NCBI GenBank assembly: GCA_003452275.1
Contig: DMIT01000213.1
Location: 1-12,673 of the forward strand
Reading direction: 5' to 3'
Length of the DNA: 12,673 nucleotides
Source: Rhodospirillaceae bacterium
Lineage (GTDB): Bacteria; Pseudomonadota; Alphaproteobacteria; Micavibrionales; Micavibrionaceae
A program made the position numbers and the translations under genes. The first letter of the stretch is position 1; each line of letters opens with the position of its first letter. Of the stretch, positions 7,284 to 12,673 are shown one piece after another. The notes beneath the pieces are model-generated. The model ran no database searches. It worked only from the letters and a program-made list of their open reading frames with translations, and had not been told where the DNA came from.

Positions 7284-8027
7284 ATGATCCTTTTTATCCG
7301 CCAGATTTTATTCAACATTGCCTTTTACGGCGTGACCACCCTGTTCTGCATCGTGCTGACGCCCGCCATGTTGCTCCCCCGCCCGATTTTTATCATCGGC
7401 CTCAACAGCTATTTCAAATCGGTACATCTGGTCGAAAAATATATTCTGGGGCTGGATTTCGAAATCCGTGGCAAAGAGCATATCCCCGCGGCAGGCAGTT
7501 TTATCGTCGCCGCCAAACATTATTCGGCCTATGAAACGATGAAACTTCATCTCCTTTTTTATGACCCCGCGATCATCATGAAAAAAGAATTGAGCCATAT
7601 TCCGTTATGGGGGTGGCTCGCCATGAAAGCAAAGATGATTTTTATCGACCGTGGATCACGCGAAATCGCATTGGCGTCCATCGTGTCCGGTGCCAAACGC
7701 GTTGAGGCCGAAGGCCGCCCATTGGTCATTTTCCCGCAAGGAACCCGCGTGGCGCTTGATGACACACCTGACCGCAAACCATATAAAGGCGGCATAATTC
7801 GTATGTACGAAGCCACTAACCAGCCGATTTTACCCTTGGCCATGAACTCCGGAATTTACTGGAAAAAAAATGCCTTTTTCAAATATCCGGGAAAAGTCAT
7901 TTTCGAATTTCTACCCGCCATTCCATCCGGCCTGAAAGGGGCCGATGCCTTAATGCAATTGCAAACGGCCCTTGAAGCAAAATCAAATGAACTGGTTGCA
8001 ATCGGCCTGAAAGATCAAAAATCATGA
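7284..8027 (+). CDS. plsC: PlsC-like lysophospholipid acyltransferase
   Basis: This family transfers an acyl chain to lysophosphatidic acid or related lysolipids at the cytoplasmic membrane. The 247-residue protein has an N-terminal hydrophobic region (~5-40) and the ordered acyltransferase blocks: KHYSAYE (78-84, catalytic H79), IDRG (121-124), VIFPQGTR (148-155) and ILPLAMNSG (182-190). Two positions differ from E. coli PlsC. The HX4D pair is HX4E (H79/E84), and EGTR is QGTR. I recall the same variants in related alphaproteobacterial proteins, so they look subfamily-specific rather than inactivating. The exact acceptor (LPA or another lysolipid) is not determined. The gene follows ydcF by 18 bp, and its TGA overlaps the DUF2125 ATG (ATGA), so the two are probably translationally coupled. 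Confidence 0.88.
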   Translation: MILFIRQILFNIAFYGVTTLFCIVLTPAMLLPRPIFIIGLNSYFKSVHLVEKYILGLDFEIRGKEHIPAAGSFIVAAKHYSAYETMKLHLLFYDPAIIMKKELSHIPLWGWLAMKAKMIFIDRGSREIALASIVSGAKRVEAEGRPLVIFPQGTRVALDDTPDRKPYKGGIIRMYEATNQPILPLAMNSGIYWKKNAFFKYPGKVIFEFLPAIPSGLKGADALMQLQTALEAKSNELVAIGLKDQKS

Positions 8028-8833
8028 CAGCACCGAAATTCAAAAAATTTATCACCGGCCTTCTCCTGACATGCAGTGCCTTTATACTGGTCGTGTTCAC
8101 TATTTATTCGATGGCATGGTACACATTTACCAAACGGGCCGAAATTTATCTGGATGCGCTATGGTCAGACAAAGCTGATTTTACCATCAGCGGCGAATGC
8201 CCCCGCTTAAGGGGATATCCCTTTGTGCCGACCTCCACGTTCTCCGGTGAGGTGGAGCATCTAGCATCGGGAACAAAAATCGTGACTCCGCAATTGATCT
8301 TCTCGGGATTTCCGGCCCCGCAGCAAACCCTGACATTGAACGCCCCGCAAGGAATCCGGATTGCCAGCAATTTTTTAGAGCGGGAACTGAATTTTGATTA
8401 CGCCTATTTACAATTCAAATCCCCCACCCTTCCGGCCAGCAATTCCTATGAAGATATCTCTGCATGGCAAAAGAAAGGGCGAACATTTATCATTGAACAA
8501 ATTATTTTAAAATCCGGAAAAATTTATGCGCGCGGCGAAGGGACTTTGTCACTGGATGACAATTTGCAACTCAGTGGCAATATTACCGCCCGCGTTGTCG
8601 GCATGGATGTTTTGTTTGATGATCTGGCCGCAGAAAAAGGTGAAAGAACCATCGCCATCGCACGAAATTTTTTCAATATGATGAGTCAGGTTGATGAAAA
8701 AACAGGCGAAAAATATTTTGAAACCAGTTTGAAAATTCAAAATCGCGGCCTCTATTTTGGCCCGATGCGCATTTCCGGACTGCCTGAAATCAAGTGGAAA
8801 CAGGCGCAGCCACAGGCCTTGCCCGCACAATAA
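8024..8833 (+). CDS. DUF2125 family membrane-anchored protein
   Basis: The 269-residue protein has one N-terminal membrane helix (~10-34, LLLTCSAFILVVFTIYSMAW) and a long, probably periplasmic domain of alternating beta strands. The early GYPF (64-67) after CPRLR, the later LNAPQGIRI and the pattern of short strands (GKIYARGEGTLSLDDNLQLSG) match DUF2125, a family of unknown function nearly confined to Alphaproteobacteria. The beta-rich anchored architecture resembles AsmA-like or lipid-handling envelope proteins, but this is speculation. It is the last gene of the ftsE operon, coupled to plsC by ATGA. Its final 44 bp overlap the converging methyltransferase gene, so the region from 8790 codes on both strands. 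No terminator hairpin follows it. Confidence 0.85.
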   Translation: MTAPKFKKFITGLLLTCSAFILVVFTIYSMAWYTFTKRAEIYLDALWSDKADFTISGECPRLRGYPFVPTSTFSGEVEHLASGTKIVTPQLIFSGFPAPQQTLTLNAPQGIRIASNFLERELNFDYAYLQFKSPTLPASNSYEDISAWQKKGRTFIIEQIILKSGKIYARGEGTLSLDDNLQLSGNITARVVGMDVLFDDLAAEKGERTIAIARNFFNMMSQVDEKTGEKYFETSLKIQNRGLYFGPMRISGLPEIKWKQAQPQALPAQ

Positions 8834-9515
8834 TGCGTGAATCCGCGGGGATAGCGGTGCCTGAATAGACCTGTTTACTGACCTCCACCATATGGACTCC
8901 GCCAATGGCAGGAACGATATAGGGCATAACGGTTTCGAAATATTCAAAAGTACGGCGCACAACATTCCATCTGAATGGCGGCACATATAACGCCGTACAG
9001 GATTGTTCATAGACGAACAAATTATCACGCAATAATGATTTCAATTGGTCGGCAGAATATGGCGTACCATGACCGAAAGGCGCCCATTCTGCGCGCGCCC
9101 ACATCCCACGACGGTTTGGTGCCAAGACAATCAAACGTCCGTTGCTTTTGAGGATGCGAAAAATTTCCTGTAAATTCGATTTGGGCAGCTCGGCAAATTC
9201 CAGTGAGTGGATCAAGATCACACGGTCAATGGAATTTGTTTCAATCGGCAATTCCGTTTCTTCGGCCAGTACACTTAAATTCCGCCCATTCGCGGGCCAT
9301 GGATAACTGCCTTGTTCGGCAGGATTCACGCAAATGCAACGCTCTGCCTCCTCTGCAAACATATCCAGATAAGGTTGCGTATAGCCGATACCAACGACGC
9401 GCAAATCTTTGACATTGTCCCAATAACCGCGAATTTTCCGGCGCAACACATGTTTTACGACTCCGCCCATCGGCGAATTATAAAAATCTTTAAAATCGTA
9501 GATCGAGTGATACAT
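8790..9515 (-). CDS. Class I SAM-dependent methyltransferase, substrate unknown
   Basis: The 241-residue protein is a Methyltransf_11-type enzyme. Its opening, MYHSIYDFKDFYNSPMGGVV, is typical of an alphaproteobacterial subfamily often found near gloB. Motif I is LRVVGIGYTQPYL (38-50), less canonical than GxGxG but expected for this subfamily. IDRVILIHSLEFAE (97-110) corresponds to the post-II region before the central strand, and ILKSNGRLIVLAPNRRG is the motif III strand and turn. No membrane segment or signal peptide is seen, so it is cytosolic. The substrate cannot be read from the sequence. It lies 29 bp after mutT on the same strand, but it has no Shine-Dalgarno and a -10-like TATATT 7 nt before the ATG, so it may be transcribed separately. 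The 3' end overlaps the DUF2125 gene by 44 bp. Confidence 0.88.
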   Translation of the reverse strand: MYHSIYDFKDFYNSPMGGVVKHVLRRKIRGYWDNVKDLRVVGIGYTQPYLDMFAEEAERCICVNPAEQGSYPWPANGRNLSVLAEETELPIETNSIDRVILIHSLEFAELPKSNLQEIFRILKSNGRLIVLAPNRRGMWARAEWAPFGHGTPYSADQLKSLLRDNLFVYEQSCTALYVPPFRWNVVRRTFEYFETVMPYIVPAIGGVHMVEVSKQVYSGTAIPADSRIIVRARPVAAPVST

Positions 9516-9521
9516 GTCGTG

Positions 9522-9527
9522 AATATA
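9522..9527 (-). promoter_or_regulatory. Candidate -10 box for the methyltransferase gene
   Basis: The minus strand reads TATATT (plus 9522-9527), ending 7 nt before the A of the methyltransferase ATG at 9515. This is the same spacing as in front of nfeD, and again no Shine-Dalgarno is present. A 17 bp spacer would place the -35 over the last codons of mutT (CTGTAA, three of six matches). It is suggestive only. Confidence 0.3.
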
Positions 9528-9544
9528 ACAGATTTATACAGATA

Positions 9545-9997
9545 TTACAGCAGGGCTTCCAATTGCGGAATAAGAGGCTTATCTGCCTCCGGCATGTCTA
9601 ATCCATATAATTCCTGAACCGTTACCCATTTGAGGTTCTGGCCCTCTTTTGGTGTTGGATCGCCGTTCCAGACACGGATGGCAAATAACGGCATGACCAG
9701 ATGAAAGTCAGGGTAATTATGCGATGCGAATCCCACAGGCCACATACCGCAAGGACGGGTTTCGATCCCCAATTCTTCGCGCAGTTCGCGCATCAGGGCA
9801 TATTCGGGAATCTCGCCCGCTTCGATCTTCCCTCCCGGAAATTCCCACAAACCTGCCATGGCTTTTCCCGCAGGCCGCTGCGCCACCAGAACGCGTTTTT
9901 TACGATCCACCAGCACCGCCGCAACCACATAAACAATTTTCTTGGTTGGCATATCAGGCGGTGGCGCGGCGAGGGCTTCGGCACAACTGAGTTTCAT
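9545..9997 (-). CDS. mutT: MutT/Nudix hydrolase, probable 8-oxo-dGTP diphosphatase
   Basis: MutT hydrolyses oxidised nucleotides such as 8-oxo-dGTP before they are incorporated. The 150-residue protein has a complete Nudix box at 56-78 (G56, E62, then RELREELGI). It is preceded by VLVAQRPAGKAMAGLWEFPGG, the arrangement typical of MutT, and ends with WVTVQELYGLDMPEADKPLI. AAGGAG lies 6 nt before the ATG at 9997, which overlaps the stop of the upstream ORF as ATGA, so the two are translationally coupled. That start adds a 15-residue leader (MKLSCAEALAAPPPD) before the more conventional Met16, MPTKKIVYVV. The strong ribosome-binding site nevertheless favours the longer form. The gene is transcribed in the same direction as the parvulin gene further upstream. 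Substrate specificity within Nudix enzymes is inferred from motif context. Confidence 0.9.
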   Translation of the reverse strand: MKLSCAEALAAPPPDMPTKKIVYVVAAVLVDRKKRVLVAQRPAGKAMAGLWEFPGGKIEAGEIPEYALMRELREELGIETRPCGMWPVGFASHNYPDFHLVMPLFAIRVWNGDPTPKEGQNLKWVTVQELYGLDMPEADKPLIPQLEALL

Positions 9998-10812
9998 AAC
10001 GGGCTCCTTTTCTGATCAAATGGAAAATGTCCATATACCAAACGCAATTGAGCCGATGAAGCATCACGGAAGATATAAGGGTCTTTAAAATGTCTATGAG
10101 CGTCCATCGCCTCTTCTCCGGTGATGATTTGCGGATCAAAAGTCAAAATATGCGCATCCGGTGAAAGACCGACATTCTGAGGTTCTGCGTCACGATCAAA
10201 TAATGTTTGGGGGTACGTCATATTGGCGGCATGTGCCAAATCGACAAAATCACTGTAAAAATGACTATAAAACAGGGACACATCGGGAAGTTTATTGAGC
10301 GGGACAAATTCATCGCAGATTTCAATTTTAATACCATCGAATGCGGCCCCTTCTATTGCATGATGAGGCTTGGCCACGGTCGGATGCACGGGGCGATCCC
10401 TTCTCGCCTCATGGGGGGCCTCAATGCGCAAAACACGACGTTCACCACTCGGTCGATGGGCGGTACGAAAAGCCATGGCACGTCCGCCATGGTCAAGGAA
10501 TTGAAAATCATTATAACCCCATGCCGATAATGTCGCATCAATATGTTCTATGATGTCCTGACGTTCGTTTGTGAGCAGGTCATTCCATTTGCGGAACATC
10601 AAACAGTGAAGCAGATTTGGAAAATCTACTTGCTCTTTGCAGAGATGGTGAACAGATTGCGACCACACAGAAAAAACAGGTTGGGTTGCAGAGACGACCG
10701 CATCATTGACATGATATCTTTTGGAAGATCGGTCAAACACAAAAGACAATCGTGCCTGATCTTTCAACCAGTCAACTAAATTTGTGTATAAGACATTCGG
10801 AGCGTACATCAT
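9994..10812 (-). CDS. Unrecognised protein with protein-kinase-like motifs
   Basis: I do not recognise this 272-residue protein. Its central and C-terminal part resembles a degenerate kinase or phosphotransferase fold. DHGGRAMAFR (107-116) looks like a glycine-rich loop. RRVLRIEAP (125-133) looks like the strand that normally carries the VAIK lysine, with Arg129 in its place. CDEFVPLN (166-173) may be the hinge. RDAEPQNVGL (207-216) aligns with the RDLKPEN catalytic loop, placing D208 and N213 correctly. ILTFDP (222-227) occupies the DFG position with D226. The first ~95 residues have no familiar motif. No signal or membrane segment is seen. The 3' end overlaps mutT (ATGA) and the 5' end follows the parvulin terminator. 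Two ATGs are adjacent at 10810-10812 and 10807-10809; a weak AGG favours the second. The ORF itself is secure, but the kinase-like reading is inference. Confidence 0.75.
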   Translation of the reverse strand: MMYAPNVLYTNLVDWLKDQARLSFVFDRSSKRYHVNDAVVSATQPVFSVWSQSVHHLCKEQVDFPNLLHCLMFRKWNDLLTNERQDIIEHIDATLSAWGYNDFQFLDHGGRAMAFRTAHRPSGERRVLRIEAPHEARRDRPVHPTVAKPHHAIEGAAFDGIKIEICDEFVPLNKLPDVSLFYSHFYSDFVDLAHAANMTYPQTLFDRDAEPQNVGLSPDAHILTFDPQIITGEEAMDAHRHFKDPYIFRDASSAQLRLVYGHFPFDQKRSPL

Positions 10813-10848
10813 GCCTGCAGCCTAGCGGCTTTTTAGATTTTCTGCAAA

Positions 10849-10879
10849 ATAAATCCCCGCTTCTCAAGCGGGGATTTAT
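10849..10879 (-). terminator. Strong intrinsic terminator after the parvulin gene
   Basis: A perfect inverted repeat has 14 bp arms (10849-10862 and 10866-10879) around a 3-nt loop (CTC). It has a GC-rich core, CCCCGC/GCGGGG, and A/T-rich flanks. On the minus strand the stem is followed by TTTTG, giving a short U-run. It begins about 30 bp after the parvulin stop and just before the kinase-like ORF, so it should end most parvulin transcripts and separate the two units. Confidence 0.85.
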
Positions 10880-10907
10880 AAATCTTTAGAAGGAAAAGAG
10901 ACAGCCT

Positions 10908-11912
10908 CTACTCGGCTTTTTTCTCTTCTGTTGGCGCTGGCGTTGCGGCAGGAACCTCTTTCGCAGCGTCATTTGCCGGAGCAGCTACAATCGGTTTGCC
11001 CTCGTAATCAAATTTTTCGATGGAAGCGGATTTTGTCCATGTCTCAACCAGCTTGTTCAAAATATCGCGACGCACCTGTCCTTCGACTTGCAATTTCACG
11101 TCTTCGAATTTCGGAGCCGGACGTTGGCGTTTGTCCAATGACTGGATAACGTGGAATCCGAACTGGGTTTTTACAGGGGTTTTGGTATATTCATTTGCTT
11201 TCAAGGCAAAAGCGGCGTCAGAGAATTCTTTCACCATATCGGTTTGCGCAAAATAACCGAGGTCTCCACCGGATGTCGCGTTTGATTTGTCTTTCGAAAA
11301 TTCTTTCGCCAGATCTTCGAATTTCGCGCCACCGTTTAATTTGGTGATGATATCTTTGGCCTGAGCTTCGCTATCGACTAGGATATGGCGAGCATGAACC
11401 TCTTCAACTTTTGGCATTCCTTTAACGATGTCGTCATAGGTTTTTTTGACAAGGTCGGCAGAAAATTCTTTGTCGATGGCTTGTTCAGCATAGACGGCAC
11501 GTACAATCTGTGTTTTTGCCAAAGCCAGACGTTTCACAACCACTGGATCACTATCCAGATTTGCGACAGCAGCTTTTTCATCGACGATTTTGCCACTGAT
11601 GAATTGGTCAAGAGCCAGTGGGAAAAGCTCTTTCGGATCAGCTTGTTGCATTTGCGGTGGCAAAGACTTGATATAATCAAGAACTTCTGTCCGATAAACC
11701 GGTTTACCATCCACTTTTGCAACGACAGGATCATCTGCGCCATGCACAACTTCGGCGGCGGCAGGTTCGATTTTAGCTGGCTCGGCGGATTGAGCAGTCT
11801 CGATTGCCGGAGCAGACGGAGCTTCCGCTTTCGGGCCCATATAGTTGAATACGCCGTATCCAACGCCGGCACCGACCAAAAGTGCCAGTGCAATTGCAGT
11901 AAAAGTCTTCAT
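10908..11912 (-). CDS. Parvulin-type peptidyl-prolyl cis-trans isomerase (SurA/PpiC family)
   Basis: Parvulins of this type help outer-membrane and periplasmic proteins fold after Sec export. I start the 334-residue protein at the ATG at 11910-11912, because GAGG lies 7 nt upstream; an in-frame TTG at 11916-11918 would sit too close to it. Residues 1-24 form a signal or anchor helix, followed by a Pro/Ala/Glu linker (28-60). A SurA-like N-terminal region starts with VAKVDGKPVYRTEVLDYI (64-81). The rotamase domain lies at ~171-262, with VHARHILVDSEAQA (172-185), GGDLGYFAQTDMV and VKTQFGFHVIQ (247-257). The end is a low-complexity Ala/Pro/Glu tail (310-334). The gene is divergent from secA, placing a secretion chaperone next to the export motor. 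Whether the N-terminal helix is cleaved is unclear. Confidence 0.92.
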   Translation of the reverse strand: MKTFTAIALALLVGAGVGYGVFNYMGPKAEAPSAPAIETAQSAEPAKIEPAAAEVVHGADDPVVAKVDGKPVYRTEVLDYIKSLPPQMQQADPKELFPLALDQFISGKIVDEKAAVANLDSDPVVVKRLALAKTQIVRAVYAEQAIDKEFSADLVKKTYDDIVKGMPKVEEVHARHILVDSEAQAKDIITKLNGGAKFEDLAKEFSKDKSNATSGGDLGYFAQTDMVKEFSDAAFALKANEYTKTPVKTQFGFHVIQSLDKRQRPAPKFEDVKLQVEGQVRRDILNKLVETWTKSASIEKFDYEGKPIVAAPANDAAKEVPAATPAPTEEKKAE

Positions 11913-12047
11913 TCTCAAACCTCGCTTTTAAATATTAGGGAAATACATTTCGTCCTGTGGTTATTTGTACATAGCTTTCCCGCAAGCGCAAGAGGAAAGA
12001 TATTGCAGATATCGTGTTATTTCTTTCTTTTTCCCGTCGACCTTAGA

Positions 12048-12076
12048 TTGACGAGTTGCATGATAAGCCTTATATC
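12048..12076 (+). promoter_or_regulatory. Candidate sigma70-type promoter for secA
   Basis: TTGACG (12048-12053) and TATATC (12071-12076) are separated by 17 bp. They match the housekeeping consensus at five and four positions. Transcription would start near 12083, leaving a leader of about 25 nt. The leader holds AAAGGA (12091-12096), the probable ribosome-binding site, 11 nt before the secA ATG. This is the clearest promoter in the window. Confidence 0.6.
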
Positions 12077-12107
12077 AGAGGGCATTACGAAAAGGATTTG
12101 ATTCACT

Positions 12108-12673
12108 ATGCTCTTGAACTTTGCAACTAAGATTTTTGGCTCCAGCAACGAACGCGTTATTAAAAATATGCGTACAAAAGTTGAAGAGATCAACGCGCTG
12201 GAAACAACCATCTCGCCCTTGAGCGACGATGCCCTCAAAGCCAAGACACAGGAATTCCAATCCCGTCTGGCAGAGGGTGCAACATTGGACTCCATCCTGC
12301 CCGAAGCGTTTGCCGTTGTGCGCGAAGCATCTAAACGCGTTTTCGGAATGCGCCATTTCGATGTGCAGATGATTGGCGGTCTCACGCTTCATCAGGGCAA
12401 AATCGCCGAAATGCGGACGGGTGAAGGTAAAACATTGATGGCGACATTGCCTGTCTATCTGAACGCCTTGTCCGGCAAAGGGGTTCACGTTGTGACCGTG
12501 AACGATTATCTGGCGAAACGCGACTCCGAATGGATGGGAAAACTTTATAACTGGCTGGGCCTGTCGGTCGGGTGCATCGTGTCCAACATGCCTGACCAAA
12601 CCCGTCAGGATGCATATGCCGCAGATATTACATACGGCACCAATAACGAATTCGGGTTCGATTATTTGCGCGA
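12108..12673 (+). CDS. secA: Preprotein translocase ATPase SecA, 3' end outside the window
   Basis: SecA is the cytoplasmic motor that pushes unfolded preproteins through SecYEG. Only the first 188 residues are inside the window. They match the SecA N-terminus: [20 protein letters not shown], then [22 protein letters not shown] (70-91), then Walker A MRTGEGKT (102-109). [14 protein letters not shown] (126-139) and [15 protein letters not shown] (174-188) follow. Walker B, the preprotein cross-linking domain and the C-terminal zinc site would lie to the right of the edge. The full family length is about 850-950 residues. The ATG at 12108 gives the standard N-terminus. Confidence 0.96.
   Translation, partial: MLLNFATKIFGSSNERVIKNMRTKVEEINALETTISPLSDDALKAKTQEFQSRLAEGATLDSILPEAFAVVREASKRVFGMRHFDVQMIGGLTLHQGKIAEMRTGEGKTLMATLPVYLNALSGKGVHVVTVNDYLAKRDSEWMGKLYNWLGLSVGCIVSNMPDQTRQDAYAADITYGTNNEFGFDYLR

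Noticed and set aside
9522..9549. Loose tandem CAGAT-like units upstream of the methyltransferase
   Set aside because: The units are imperfect and irregularly spaced, and partly belong to the mutT stop. They are better explained as A/T-rich promoter sequence.
10816..10838. Possible plus-strand hairpin AGCC...GGCT followed by T-run
   Set aside because: The stem is only 4 bp and no plus-strand gene ends there.
11385..12101. Plus-strand ORF of 238 codons
   Set aside because: It is antisense to the parvulin gene and runs through the secA promoter region. The translation is rich in Phe, Cys and Ser with no motif, while the opposite strand encodes a clear parvulin.

Overview
The window is a gene-dense chromosomal segment with about 50% GC by eye, almost certainly from an alphaproteobacterium. 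Three things point there: an ftsE-ftsX-ydcF-plsC-DUF2125 cluster, DUF2125 itself (essentially an alphaproteobacterial family), and a parvulin gene divergent from secA with a mutT nearby. The moderate GC suggests a Rhodospirillales/Micavibrio-like or uncultured lineage, but the genus cannot be fixed from this sequence. I see no rRNA, tRNA, CRISPR, insertion sequence, phage or plasmid gene. The longest gap without a gene is about 195 bp.

Left part (1-3895). A minus-strand nnrD (NAD(P)HX epimerase/dehydratase) runs off the left edge. Divergent from it is an nfeD-slipin membrane pair. Converging on that pair is a 437-residue pentapeptide-repeat protein built from two modules.

Centre (3942-8833). 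A small lipoprotein gene converges on a two-gene minus-strand unit. One gene encodes an MJ0042-type zinc ribbon and the other a membrane protein with a DUF3426-like domain. They lie in one frame, separated by a single TAA. Divergent from them is a tight five-gene operon: ftsE, ftsX, a DUF218/YdcF protein, a PlsC-like acyltransferase and a DUF2125 protein. It joins divisome control (FtsEX regulates periplasmic murein hydrolases) to envelope and lipid functions.

Right part (8790-12673). On the minus strand, reading right to left, are a parvulin-type peptidyl-prolyl isomerase with a strong hairpin terminator, an unrecognised ORF with a degenerate protein-kinase-like signature, a MutT/Nudix hydrolase overlapping it by ATGA, and a SAM-dependent methyltransferase whose 3' end overlaps the DUF2125 gene. 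Divergent from the parvulin gene is secA, cut by the right edge and preceded by a good sigma70-type promoter.

Most of the window is conserved housekeeping and envelope biology. The points most worth a second look are the kinase-like ORF in the parvulin-mutT interval, the zinc-ribbon/DUF3426 gene split by one stop codon, and a recurring arrangement in which promoter-proximal genes lack a Shine-Dalgarno sequence and have a -10-like hexamer about 7-9 nt before the ATG. I found no convincing new multi-gene system.
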